Part shown: piece by piece, positions 53,547 to 63,263 of the stretch
How positions within the stretch are numbered: the stretch's first letter is position 1
Layout of the letters: each line of letters begins with the position of its first letter
From: Gottfriedia acidiceleris
Lineage (GTDB): Bacteria > Bacillota > Bacilli > Bacillales > Bacillaceae_G
Length of the DNA stretch: 64,000 nucleotides
Assembly: GCF_004138285.1 (NCBI RefSeq)
Contig: NZ_SCFN01000004.1
Span: forward strand, 419,926 to 483,925
Direction of reading: 5' to 3'
Program-made: the position numbers and the translations under genes
The notes under the pieces: generated by a model
What the model saw: the letters and a program-made list of their open reading frames with translations, nothing else
Databases searched by the model: none
Told to the model about the DNA's origin: nothing

Positions 53547-56500
53547 TTACTTAACTTTTATAGTTCGTTTTACAGAATGACTTTTATTTCCAGCATTATC
53601 AATTGCGTATAGAGTAATAGTTTTTGTACCTTTACTTTGTTTTGGTAATTTCACATGAAATGTACCCTTACTTGATACTTTTGCTTTTGCAACAGTTTTA
53701 TTCCCTATTGTTACAACAATTGTTGAATAAGCTTCTGCTTTACCTTTAATTTCCACACCATATTTGGAACTTACACTCAAGCTTGAGATGACCGGTGTAT
53801 TTGGAGCTGTACGATCTAACACTTTTGTTTTAGATGCAGCGCTCTGATTTCCTGCAATGTCTTTTGCATAGACTGTTAGAATTGTGCCTGCTTTTTGTTT
53901 ACTTACCTTTATACGATATGCTCCCTTTGTATCTGCTTTTCCAGTTGCAATAATCTTGTTTTGATTTTTAACAATAATAGATGCGTTTGCTTCGCCCGTA
54001 CCAGATATTGATGTATCGTTGTTATCAATCTGATTAATCCTTGGAGCATTAGGTGCCGTACGGTCTAATACTGTCACTTTTGCTGTAGCACTTTTATTTC
54101 CAGCTTGATCTTTTGCATATGCGGTTAATGCTGTACCAGCTTTTTGTTTACTTATTTTAATTCGATATGCCCCTTTTGAATCTGCTTTTCCTGTTGCTAG
54201 TACTTTATTTTGTACGCTAATCGTAATCGATGCGTTTGCTTCGGTACTACCTGATATTGATGTATCATTGTCATCAACTGGATAGATCCTTGGTGCATTC
54301 GGAGCCGTACGATCTAATACAATTACTGATTTACTTTGTAGCCCTTGGACATATACCGTTAAAACTGTGCCAGCTTTTTGTGGGCTTATCTTTATGACAA
54401 ATTTTCCATCAGCATTTGTTTTTCCAGTTCCTACTACAAGTTCTTTATTTTTCACAATAATATTTGCATTGGCTAGCGTAGTTCCTGAAATACTTGTGTC
54501 ATTGTCATCAATTGTGTTGATTGTTGATACTGGTGGCTCTTCATAATTTTGTCTTAATACTGTCAGATAAAATTCTCTCGTCGTGCTCGCATTTCCTTTC
54601 TTAATAGTTGCCGTTAACGTAACAGGACGATTACCAAGCTCAAATTTAGGTCTTGTCACTGTTCCATCATTTTTAATGAAAGAAGGATTACTTGAAGACC
54701 AACTAATTGTTGTATCATTCGTCCCTTTTGTTGGTAAATTCAAGTTAGATGTTACAGAATTTTGATCTGTATTATTATTTTTAATCAAATTCCAAACAAC
54801 CGATGATTTTGCTGCCAAAACAGCTGGTTCGTCAGAAGAATCTTTGCTTCTTACAAAGAAATAAAACATTTTCCCAAGTCTTGCATCACCTAGTTTTATA
54901 TAAGCGTATACTGGAACGTATTGATTTTGAGCAGGTCTTGTCACTTTTCCATCATTTGCAATAACGTCTGGCATGTCCGATTCCCATCGAATTTCGACAC
55001 CGTCTTTTCCAAAAGTTGTCGGGAACGTTAAATCCTTTGTAACGTCCAAATCACTTGTGTTTTCGCCAAGTAATTTGTCAGTTGTTAATCCTTGATACAC
55101 ACGTAATACTTTTGTTCGATCTGCGTGTTGTGTATCTCTTAGAACCGTTAGATGGAACGTTTTGTAGAATATACCGCTGTTTCGTGTGATTTTTGCAACA
55201 AGTTCCACGTGTGCATCATCTTCGTCAAATAACGGTAGGTACACGCGTCCTTGATTTGTAATATGCTTTTGATCATCAGAAGTCCATGTAATTACTGAAC
55301 CATTTGATCCTCTAGTTGGTAATGATAAAGATTGTGATACATCACCTTGTTCTGTATTACCTGCTCGAATAACATCCCAAGTAATTGATGAAGAATCTTC
55401 AGCAACAGCCTGTGAATCATTTTGAGTTTTCGCATTCACTTTTAGGTTAAACGTCTTAACAGCAGTAGCAGCACCTACAGTTACAGTAGCTGTTAGTGTG
55501 ATATTCGTATCTTTATCTGCTCGATATACCTTACCATCATTTGTGATGACGCTCGGATCACTACTTTCCCAGCTAATTTCTGCTAGATTATTTTTATCAT
55601 AGAAAGGTAGCACTAAATTAGTCATCACATTCGTTTGCTCTGTGTTACCACCTTTTATCTTGTCCCAATTCAACTGTTCCGCTGCTTTTGTTGCTTGAGG
55701 TTGATCAGCGGCTTCTGCAGCACCAAGACGATAGACTACCACATTGAAAACTAATGGATGGTTCCCTGCAAATGGGTGACTAGGGTTCTCACCGATTGTA
55801 CTTCCACCATCTATTTCAAAAAAGTTTGCTCCCGGTTTTAACTCACCTGTTGGCATACTGAATGGTTTTACCCCTGGTTCATTGTTATATCCTGTTGGGA
55901 TATTTCCGCCAGTTTCTTCGTTTAACCCATCGTCATATGGACCACTTCTCCATTCTAACGTTGGATCAAATAAGTTTTTATAGAATTTATCTTCTCCCGC
56001 TACTGCTCGATTCCAATCAACCCATTCAGCATAGAAATTCATTCCAACCGCAGTTATCGACCCTTTTACATCATACGTTGAATCATAAGTAAAGAATGTT
56101 GCAGTACCCGTTGAATCAATAATTGCATTGTCAAATTTTACTTTTGGTATATACGGATTTTTGATGACAGGTACTTGGATCGTTGTCTCGTGACCTAAAT
56201 AGTCAATCATCGTTACCGGGAACGTACTTTCACCTTCTGGTATACTGCCCGGATCATTATATCCAACAGGACCATTAAAGGCATATACATCTCCTAATGG
56301 TAAGTCCCACTCTGGTATTGCATTGGGGTAATAATATGTTGTAGCTTTTCTTTGTTGATTACCAACTAATAAAATTGGTGCTAAATCCGGATTCGCTGAC
56401 CATGTTTTATTATTTCCATAAGGCGTTACAAGATAGCCTCCAACCCATGGATCGAAACTTTCTACATGGTAAGTCTTATTATATTGAAGTTTTATTTCTG

Positions 56501-59500
56501 GATTTCTACTTGCATCTTTATATGGAACAACATCAATCGGAAGTTCAGTGACTGTTTCACCATTTTTAACATTTACTTTATCGGCTGCAACACTTACATC
56601 AATCGTAATCTTGCTTGCATTTCCCATATAATCGGTAGTTGTCTGTTCGATTGAGTGATCACCATTTGCTAACACAACTGGATATCGGAACGTTTGTTCA
56701 GATCTATCTAAAGTTGTTATACTGCCCATTGATTTTTTAGTTCCACCATCAACAGCAACTTCTACTTTATAACCTCTTGAATTTGCTATTTCATCTTTCA
56801 CTGTCGTACTTAACATTAGAGAAACAGGATCCCCGCTCTTTTCTACGAATGCTTTCATTTTATTCGCATTCACTGAAATCGTTGGTGCCACTGTATCTAC
56901 AAATGTCTCGATACCAATAGCTGGAATTTCTGTATCATTCCAATGTTCACCATCTGCTAAACATACATACTTCACAACATACTCTCCTGCAGGTAAATCG
57001 TTTGGAACGGTATATTGTCCTTTAATCGAATACTCACTGTATTCCCCATATGCTGGTTTTTCCGTCATCACTTGATTTAGATCAAGATCGATCGGATCTC
57101 CAACAATCGTATTATTATCGTAATAATCTTTTAAAAGGACCGCTTGAATTTTTTTCACAGCACCTGTACGTCCAACTGCATTAAAGTTCAAACTAAAATT
57201 ATCCCCAGGTTTTACGTTAGCAGTCCAGTACATACTTGGAATGTTGTCGCCTAAAGTAGCTGAATACATATCAATCCAAACATGATTACTTGTTTTATTA
57301 ACGATAACGGTATGATATTCACCAAAATTTCCAACTTTATCAATTGGAGCAATAGTGATGATGTTTCGTCCTTCATTTAATCCAGGTACTTTTAATTCAT
57401 ATGTGCCATCTGCATTATGCTTTACATCTGATTTATAAGTAGTAAATGGCTCGCTTCCATTTACGGCTAGATATACACTACCGTCAACATCACCAGCTTC
57501 TCCATCATCCATCGTCCAGCGCACAGTATAGCTATCTGTATTTGTTACTTCAGGATGTATTTTTTCATCATAATCCGCTGATCGTAATAAATTTAAAGTC
57601 GGTGCAGTTGTATCCTTATACATCGGTATATAAACAGTCGGTTGAGGTTTCGCATTAGGTGCATCTGCTGTTGCCGTAACCGCAAAGTAATACTGACCAT
57701 CAGGAACAGGTAGTCCTTGATTATATGCATACCAAACCCAGTTTGCTGAAATCTGAGCAGGTATACCACCTGAATATGGATCATTTTTGACATTCCATTC
57801 TTCATCTGCCAAATGAGTCACAAGATTATGTTCTTTATCGACAACATCTATTTTTATGTTTCGTGCGCTTCGAAGTAAAGCAAGCGCAGGTACTGGCGAG
57901 AATTCAGGACCAAAAGCATAAAACTTGTCACCTAAAGCGATTTGAGCCGGTGTATGTGGTTTACCGAATACCTCCTCGTACCCAAAATAAAAAGGACCTG
58001 TTTGAACTGCTAATTGTGTACCAAATCCTGACTGAGTCCACACATCTGTAGTATCTGGTGTATCGATGACTTTTGGCTCATCCCATTTCCCGTAAAAACC
58101 ATTATATGGAACGTTTAATGTTGGGTTATTTGAATCTGTCGGTGTTAAATAAATATAGCCCTCAACAAATGTATTTTTTACTGTAGCATCTGTTAAAGAT
58201 AAAGTAACAGTTACTCGCTTAGTTGAATTTGCTGGAATTGTAATTTCTTTTAAATCAAATAATAATTTTGCATCATCTAAATATCGGCTACGAATGTTAT
58301 CCGAATTTGTCTTAAGCTCGTCTTTTAAAACATCCGTCATCACAGTTCCATTTAATTTGTAAGTTACAGCTTTATCTGAAAGATTTGAAGCAGTTAGTGT
58401 AAATGTTGTATCTTTGCCTATTTCTTTCAAACTAATACTGCCAGTACCAGTTGAGCCGGTAACAACCACAGGAGTTTTCACAGCAAGGTCTGGGCGAATC
58501 ATCCCTGCGCCCTGTCTTCTAGGCTGATATTCAGTCATATAGTCACTTCGGTCAATTGAATTATTACCATTGACATAATCTCTTTTTGCTGGAATCGACG
58601 TATTCATAATTAAATTCTTCGATAACTCCGCAAAAGCTCTTGTTCCCGGTTTAAATCCTTTATCAATTAAAGCTTGCATTACATCTGCAACTGCACCAGC
58701 TACGTATGGAGCTGCCATAGAAGTTCCATCTTCGCTCTCATAAGCATTGTGTTTATTCGTATCAGCAGTTCTAACTGATGATACAATCGCATGACCAGGA
58801 GCCATTACTTCTGGTTTTAATAATAAATTACTAGTTGTCCCCCAAGATGTGAAATCCGTTGGTTGTCCTGGGTTCGATTCAGCGAATGCAGAGCTTACTT
58901 TCTCGTCACTAATTTTAAACTTGATTGACTTCTGAGTTGTTGCATCTAGTGGTCCAATAACTGGTCCACCTCCACATGTGCTAAGTGGACCAATAACAGG
59001 GCCATCACCGCCACCACATGAAAGTATATCGTCTAATGCCTTTCCATCTTCATAACTAATAAATGAAAATGGAATTGTTCCGAATCCTTGTGGATCTGGT
59101 GCTGGTTGAGAAGAACTTCCGTTATAAACGATTACTCCAGCAGCACCTTTTTGTTTCGCATTTGCTACTTTTTCTGCAAAGCTTATTGTTCCGCGCTTTA
59201 TTAAAACAACTTTACCAGTTACATCTATACCATTGTAATCTGATGGTACGCCAATACGTTCATTTCCACTACTGTCTTTTCCTAGCGAAACTAATATATA
59301 CTCTTTGTTTTTGTCTGCTGGCCAATTCCAGTCATCGAGACCTTCGCCAGAAATATCATTATCAACTTCGTCTGTATGAAATTTATACGTATGTTTCGAT
59401 ACAATATTATTTGTAGCTGCAACTGTAAATGAATCTGGATAAACACCTGGATTACCAATCTTATTTAAATCAGGAGTTTGTCCAATTTTTATTGTTTCAC

Positions 59501-60764
59501 CCAGACCACCAGATCGATCTGAGTATGCATTAGATGCATTTCCAGCTGCAACAACGACAACATGTCCCTCATCTGTTGCATTTCGAATCGCTATTCCTAA
59601 TGGATCGTTAGGGTCTCTTGTATCGAAGGAAGAAGATGAACCTAAACTCATGTTAATCACATCTGCTCCTAATGCAGAAGCATGGTCGATTCCTTTAATA
59701 ATATCTTCTGTTAATGCACCGGCTTGATGATCAGAGAACACTTTTTCAGCAATAATTTGCGCTTCTGGTGCAACACCTTGTATAACAGGGCCAGATCCAG
59801 CTGCAATTCCTGCCACGTGGACACCATGTGAGCTTGTTGCATTATTTGGATCTTCCACTCGTGGGATGATATCATCATTTTGATCAGCCCAATTGTAGCC
59901 GTCTATTACTTTTAGTGAAGTTGTGCCATCTAGACGTTTAAATTTCCCCTTTTTAATTCTTGCTTTACTCATATCTTTCGGATCTGGGAATGCTTCATGA
60001 GTATAGTCAACGCCAGTATCAACTACTGCAATGACCATCCCTTCTCCTTTATAACCAATCGGTTTTCCTAAAGAAGAACCATTCCAAAGATTTTTAATTC
60101 CTGTCAAATCATGCTGTTGATTAACAGCTGGTGTAAATGTTTGTTGTAATGTAACAGCTTGAACATCTGGTAATGATTTAATATAATCTATATCTTCGAA
60201 TTTGATATTATCAATACTAAACCCTTTAAATATATTTTCAAATTCGTGCTTAAACTCTAGTTTATTACTACTCTTCGTTTTACTATTTGATAATTCACTC
60301 ATGATTTGGTTTTTTGTCGTTTTAATATCTTCTTGAACACTAATTGCAGCATTGGTCACAGACATTTTATTGACTCCAACATGATCAGCTGCTGTCAACT
60401 CCGAAACTGTTTGACCTTTAAGCTGAACTATGACCGAAACCTTCTCATCTGGCTTATGCGCTTCTAGGTTCGACAATTTCGCCATATCTGCTAGTTTCTT
60501 TTTCTTATCCCTTTCAACTGCAGCCTCAATAATCTTTTTACCTTTCTCATTCAAAGCATCCAGATCTTTTTGAGACAAATTAGCTGAATTTAAGTTCCCT
60601 TTACCATTCGTAACAAATATTCCTGATTTTGGTTCGGATTCTTTTACTGTGAATGGATTTTTATGACTATTTTCCTCAGCAAATACAAAATTCATGTTTG
60701 ACATGACAAGGCCGAAGACCGCCATATACGACATTTTTTTCAACAATTTTTTTCTATACTTCAT
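53547..60764 (-). CDS. Giant multidomain subtilisin-like protease (2405 aa)
   Basis: A secreted S8 protease. Signal peptide to about residue 30 (FVFAEE), I9-like propeptide (about 105-215), S8 domain with D249 (VVDTGVDYTH), H313 (SHGVHVAG, Val for the usual Thr) and S682 (DGTSMAAP). A PA domain lies between His and Ser and carries an insert with two CGGG...PVIGPL units (residues 583-608). After it: Fn3-like and other beta domains to about 1680, four atrophied Ig-like repeats (about 1690-2070, each with TWSS/ITNDGKV-type cores and aNTEQ...LxLP), and four Ig-like repeats of about 82 aa (2077-2405) with DDNDTSISG...APN. No sortase motif, S-layer domain or dockerin. Likely a cell-surface or matrix-associated protease; the repeats may act as stalk or adhesive. 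GGGGGAGG precedes ATG 60764. Confidence 0.93.
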   Translation of the reverse strand: MKYRKKLLKKMSYMAVFGLVMSNMNFVFAEENSHKNPFTVKESEPKSGIFVTNGKGNLNSANLSQKDLDALNEKGKKIIEAAVERDKKKKLADMAKLSNLEAHKPDEKVSVIVQLKGQTVSELTAADHVGVNKMSVTNAAISVQEDIKTTKNQIMSELSNSKTKSSNKLEFKHEFENIFKGFSIDNIKFEDIDYIKSLPDVQAVTLQQTFTPAVNQQHDLTGIKNLWNGSSLGKPIGYKGEGMVIAVVDTGVDYTHEAFPDPKDMSKARIKKGKFKRLDGTTSLKVIDGYNWADQNDDIIPRVEDPNNATSSHGVHVAGIAAGSGPVIQGVAPEAQIIAEKVFSDHQAGALTEDIIKGIDHASALGADVINMSLGSSSSFDTRDPNDPLGIAIRNATDEGHVVVVAAGNASNAYSDRSGGLGETIKIGQTPDLNKIGNPGVYPDSFTVAATNNIVSKHTYKFHTDEVDNDISGEGLDDWNWPADKNKEYILVSLGKDSSGNERIGVPSDYNGIDVTGKVVLIKRGTISFAEKVANAKQKGAAGVIVYNGSSSQPAPDPQGFGTIPFSFISYEDGKALDDILSCGGGDGPVIGPLSTCGGGPVIGPLDATTQKSIKFKISDEKVSSAFAESNPGQPTDFTSWGTTSNLLLKPEVMAPGHAIVSSVRTADTNKHNAYESEDGTSMAAPYVAGAVADVMQALIDKGFKPGTRAFAELSKNLIMNTSIPAKRDYVNGNNSIDRSDYMTEYQPRRQGAGMIRPDLAVKTPVVVTGSTGTGSISLKEIGKDTTFTLTASNLSDKAVTYKLNGTVMTDVLKDELKTNSDNIRSRYLDDAKLLFDLKEITIPANSTKRVTVTLSLTDATVKNTFVEGYIYLTPTDSNNPTLNVPYNGFYGKWDEPKVIDTPDTTDVWTQSGFGTQLAVQTGPFYFGYEEVFGKPHTPAQIALGDKFYAFGPEFSPVPALALLRSARNIKIDVVDKEHNLVTHLADEEWNVKNDPYSGGIPAQISANWVWYAYNQGLPVPDGQYYFAVTATADAPNAKPQPTVYIPMYKDTTAPTLNLLRSADYDEKIHPEVTNTDSYTVRWTMDDGEAGDVDGSVYLAVNGSEPFTTYKSDVKHNADGTYELKVPGLNEGRNIITIAPIDKVGNFGEYHTVIVNKTSNHVWIDMYSATLGDNIPSMYWTANVKPGDNFSLNFNAVGRTGAVKKIQAVLLKDYYDNNTIVGDPIDLDLNQVMTEKPAYGEYSEYSIKGQYTVPNDLPAGEYVVKYVCLADGEHWNDTEIPAIGIETFVDTVAPTISVNANKMKAFVEKSGDPVSLMLSTTVKDEIANSRGYKVEVAVDGGTKKSMGSITTLDRSEQTFRYPVVLANGDHSIEQTTTDYMGNASKITIDVSVAADKVNVKNGETVTELPIDVVPYKDASRNPEIKLQYNKTYHVESFDPWVGGYLVTPYGNNKTWSANPDLAPILLVGNQQRKATTYYYPNAIPEWDLPLGDVYAFNGPVGYNDPGSIPEGESTFPVTMIDYLGHETTIQVPVIKNPYIPKVKFDNAIIDSTGTATFFTYDSTYDVKGSITAVGMNFYAEWVDWNRAVAGEDKFYKNLFDPTLEWRSGPYDDGLNEETGGNIPTGYNNEPGVKPFSMPTGELKPGANFFEIDGGSTIGENPSHPFAGNHPLVFNVVVYRLGAAEAADQPQATKAAEQLNWDKIKGGNTEQTNVMTNLVLPFYDKNNLAEISWESSDPSVITNDGKVYRADKDTNITLTATVTVGAATAVKTFNLKVNAKTQNDSQAVAEDSSSITWDVIRAGNTEQGDVSQSLSLPTRGSNGSVITWTSDDQKHITNQGRVYLPLFDEDDAHVELVAKITRNSGIFYKTFHLTVLRDTQHADRTKVLRVYQGLTTDKLLGENTSDLDVTKDLTFPTTFGKDGVEIRWESDMPDVIANDGKVTRPAQNQYVPVYAYIKLGDARLGKMFYFFVRSKDSSDEPAVLAAKSSVVWNLIKNNNTDQNSVTSNLNLPTKGTNDTTISWSSSNPSFIKNDGTVTRPKFELGNRPVTLTATIKKGNASTTREFYLTVLRQNYEEPPVSTINTIDDNDTSISGTTLANANIIVKNKELVVGTGKTNADGKFVIKISPQKAGTVLTVYVQGLQSKSVIVLDRTAPNAPRIYPVDDNDTSISGSTEANASITISVQNKVLATGKADSKGAYRIKISKQKAGTALTAYAKDQAGNKSATAKVTVLDRTAPNAPRINQIDNNDTSISGTGEANASIIVKNQNKIIATGKADTKGAYRIKVSKQKAGTILTVYAKDIAGNQSAASKTKVLDRTAPNTPVISSLSVSSKYGVEIKGKAEAYSTIVVTIGNKTVAKAKVSSKGTFHVKLPKQSKGTKTITLYAIDNAGNKSHSVKRTIKVK

Positions 60765-61231
60765 ATTTCCTCCCCCATTGACTGAACAATCTATTAGTGA
60801 AGTTCACTTGCTCAATCGAAACCCAAGTCATAAACCTAATTATCAAGAATTTTCTTAATAATAAGATTTATTATTTTTATTGTACTTAGGCCTATATTCA
60901 CTGTAAATTGGGGTTAATTTTTCGTTGCTCATGTAGATTATTTTAAGAAGAGACCAACAAAGCTTCAGTTCCACGCTCAGATTTTGTAGTAAAATGTAGA
61001 AATTTGAAATAAAATGTAGAATTAAGAAATAAATAGAACATGAATACAAAAATTTCTATTTTAAACTTGTGGGAATTCGCTAAATAAGTTAGTCAAAAAT
61101 TATATTGTCAATTTACGATCGTGATAAATTATTTTAGAATAGATTCGAATTTTGCAGTTTAAGCATTGGAACTGTATGAATAGATCAAATATGTAAAAAT
61201 GGGTGTTAACTAAACTGACATTGTGTTCATT
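60765..61231. other. Intergenic region, nothing recognised
   Basis: Promoter region of the giant subtilase. AAATAAAATGTAGAA-like sequence occurs twice near 60990-61022. No supported gene. Confidence 0.5.
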
Positions 61232-61256
61232 AAAAAAAATCGACTATACAGCCGAT
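61232..61256 (-). terminator. Terminator after amine oxidase 2
   Basis: ATCGGC / GTCGAT stem (one G-U pair) followed by eight T on the minus strand, about 67 nt after the stop. A second T-less palindrome, AACTAAAGC / GCTTTAGTT, lies between it and the gene. Confidence 0.7.
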
Positions 61257-61322
61257 CATGTTGTTCAACTAAAGCTTGCTTTAGTTACATAAGGAAATCT
61301 ATTAAATTTATTTAAATATTAT

Positions 61323-62786
61323 TTATCTACTATTAACCTCATAAGCTGTTCTAATTCCTGCTTCAATTGCCCCTTGCATCCATCCTGGTGTAGTAGATGA
61401 ATGGGATCCAGCGAAATGAATTCTCCCTTCTGGCGTACTAATATACTGACCTAATTCTTTTATTTGATCGGGTTTAAACATGACAAATGCTCCTCCAGAA
61501 TAAGGAAACTCATTCCAATCATGTGAATAGCCTATTAGAAACTCTGAAAACACTTCATTTCCAAATATATACGAAAGATCATTCAAGGCAATTTTTATAC
61601 GTTCTGCTTGTGTCATATTATTCCAAATACTTGCATCATCTTCCCATGTGTAGCTTGCTAACATAATACCTGTGTCTACCGACGTACCAGACCCATGGCT
61701 AGGAAAATACGAAAATTTAATTGGTAGATCAGTAGTTAATTTCCCACCATGAATTCCATATTTTTCCCAAAATCTCGTTTTAAATTGTAGAGCTATTTTA
61801 GTTGAATTTGCATAATGTATTTTTCTAATAACTTTCCTCTTTTCATATGAAATAGATTCAAAGGGAAGTAAATCTACAAAGTTTAATAAAGTAAAAGGAA
61901 TTGTTGAAATAACAAAATCGCTAGTAAGTTGATGCTCTGTATTAAGAATTTGATTTTCAGTATAAATTGTTACGTTTGATTCTTGCTGCACAATTTTTTT
62001 TACTCTTTGATTCGTAATAATATAGTCTTTAAGTTGTGGTAAAAATCCATTTATAAGATGATCTGTCCCACCTGTTATTTCGTAAAGTTTAAGGTCTTTT
62101 GTTATTAGGATTAAAACTTCCCTTAATATGGCTGTAAATGCAAGTTCAGAAAATCCTTCTAATCCAACAAACGTTTCAATTAGATTAATAGCTTCAGTTG
62201 ATAGTGATACACCAACAGGGTTATATTTCAAAAAGTTAGCCATTGAATAATGATCATACATATTAATAATGATTTCCCAATTTTTTTCAGGATCTTGATT
62301 AATAAAATCAATAACTGGACCAACTGCTAACAAAAGTAACTCTAATGCAGTTTTTCCTTTTTCACTAGGAAAGACATTAAAATTTAATTGGTCAGGATTA
62401 GCTTTATAATTTTTATCATTTGTTAATACGTTATTAACGTAAATTAAATCATTAGGGGTACTATTAACGAATTCATTAACTGGCAAATTAAATTTTTTTA
62501 TATATTCTAAAACTAAATAGTGAAATGATGGGATACGCATTGCCCCGAGATCTATATATTGATTATTTATAAAAGGTTCCCTTTTTGTGTAAATTCTACC
62601 CCCTATTCTGTTATTCGCTTCTATAATGGTAATCTGATGCCCTGCTTCTTTCAAAAGCGAAGAAGCAACTAAACCTGAAATCCCTGCACCTATAATTGTA
62701 ATATGTTTTGGTGAATTCGTTTTTTGTAATCCATTTTGAATTATGTAAATCATTTGCTCCATTGAAAGTAGTAATTTTTGAATCAT
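61323..62786 (-). CDS. Flavin monoamine oxidase / L-amino acid oxidase family, copy 2
   Basis: A 487-aa paralog of the enzyme at 28136, alignable over its whole length. FAD motif IIGAGISGLVASSLLKEAG, EANNRIGGRIYTKREPF, GAMRIPSFHYL, EITGGTDHLINGFLPQL and the C-terminal GRIHFAGSHSSTTPGWMQGA. The third glycine region differs slightly from copy 1 (GAG for GGG). Start at ATG 62786, 6 nt after GAGGTGA, giving MIQKLLLSMEQM; the longer frame adds 19 residues that overlap the ribosome site. No signal peptide. Substrate unknown. The DNA before it holds a divergent small gene. Confidence 0.9.
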   Translation of the reverse strand: MIQKLLLSMEQMIYIIQNGLQKTNSPKHITIIGAGISGLVASSLLKEAGHQITIIEANNRIGGRIYTKREPFINNQYIDLGAMRIPSFHYLVLEYIKKFNLPVNEFVNSTPNDLIYVNNVLTNDKNYKANPDQLNFNVFPSEKGKTALELLLLAVGPVIDFINQDPEKNWEIIINMYDHYSMANFLKYNPVGVSLSTEAINLIETFVGLEGFSELAFTAILREVLILITKDLKLYEITGGTDHLINGFLPQLKDYIITNQRVKKIVQQESNVTIYTENQILNTEHQLTSDFVISTIPFTLLNFVDLLPFESISYEKRKVIRKIHYANSTKIALQFKTRFWEKYGIHGGKLTTDLPIKFSYFPSHGSGTSVDTGIMLASYTWEDDASIWNNMTQAERIKIALNDLSYIFGNEVFSEFLIGYSHDWNEFPYSGGAFVMFKPDQIKELGQYISTPEGRIHFAGSHSSTTPGWMQGAIEAGIRTAYEVNSR

Positions 62787-62868
62787 AGATATCACCTCAT
62801 CATGCGATAAAATAACTATCAATAAGATGTTATTAGTGTACAAGATGAAATAGAACTTCAGAGATAAT

Positions 62869-63147
62869 ATGTCTATAATGATACAAATTAGTGCAACTCC
62901 ACTTACAATTAGATCGAAAGAAATGTTTAAAAATGCTGTCTTTTCACTATTGAGGACTCAAGTAGCAATTTATTTACACTATCAAGATATTCAAGATTTA
63001 TTAATGCAAATCACTGAAGAGATTAAAAATGACCTTACAGATAAAATTAATTCTTTAGTACAGGCAAAAGACTTAACAGAACAGCAACAACTAATAAAAT
63101 TTCTTGATTATTTATATATCCAAAGAAAAAGCCTTTTTTCTTTATAG
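62869..63147 (+). CDS. Small helical protein of unknown function
   Basis: A 92-aa frame, divergent from amine oxidase 2. It is predicted to be mostly helical (FKNAVFSLLRTQVAIYLHY, DLLMQITEEIKNDLTDKI, LTEQQQLIKFLDYLYIQ), with no membrane segment or cysteine. The ribosome site is modest (AGAGA, 5 nt before ATG 62869; ATG 62878 is an alternative). Its stop falls inside a hairpin terminator, which supports a real transcript. I do not recognise a family. Confidence 0.55.
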   Translation: MSIMIQISATPLTIRSKEMFKNAVFSLLRTQVAIYLHYQDIQDLLMQITEEIKNDLTDKINSLVQAKDLTEQQQLIKFLDYLYIQRKSLFSL

Positions 63148-63159
63148 AAAAAAGGCTTT
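63128..63159 (+). terminator. Terminator after small helical protein
   Basis: Perfect AAAGCCTTTTTTCT / AGAAAAAAGGCTTT stem with a 4-nt loop; T-rich on both strands. It overlaps the last codons of the upstream gene. Confidence 0.75.
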
Positions 63160-63263
63160 ATAAAGAGTACACTGTTAACGAATCAGAGCACATTTAAATT
63201 GTCATCTCTTCAATAAAATAGTTAAAGAGTTAATGCTAAATGAAAATACTAAACTATTTGAAA

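Noticed and set aside
58921..59040. Possible sequencing artefact in the giant protease PA domain
   Set aside because: The repeat units keep the frame and differ from each other at the DNA level, so a simple assembly duplication is unlikely; reported as a finding instead.
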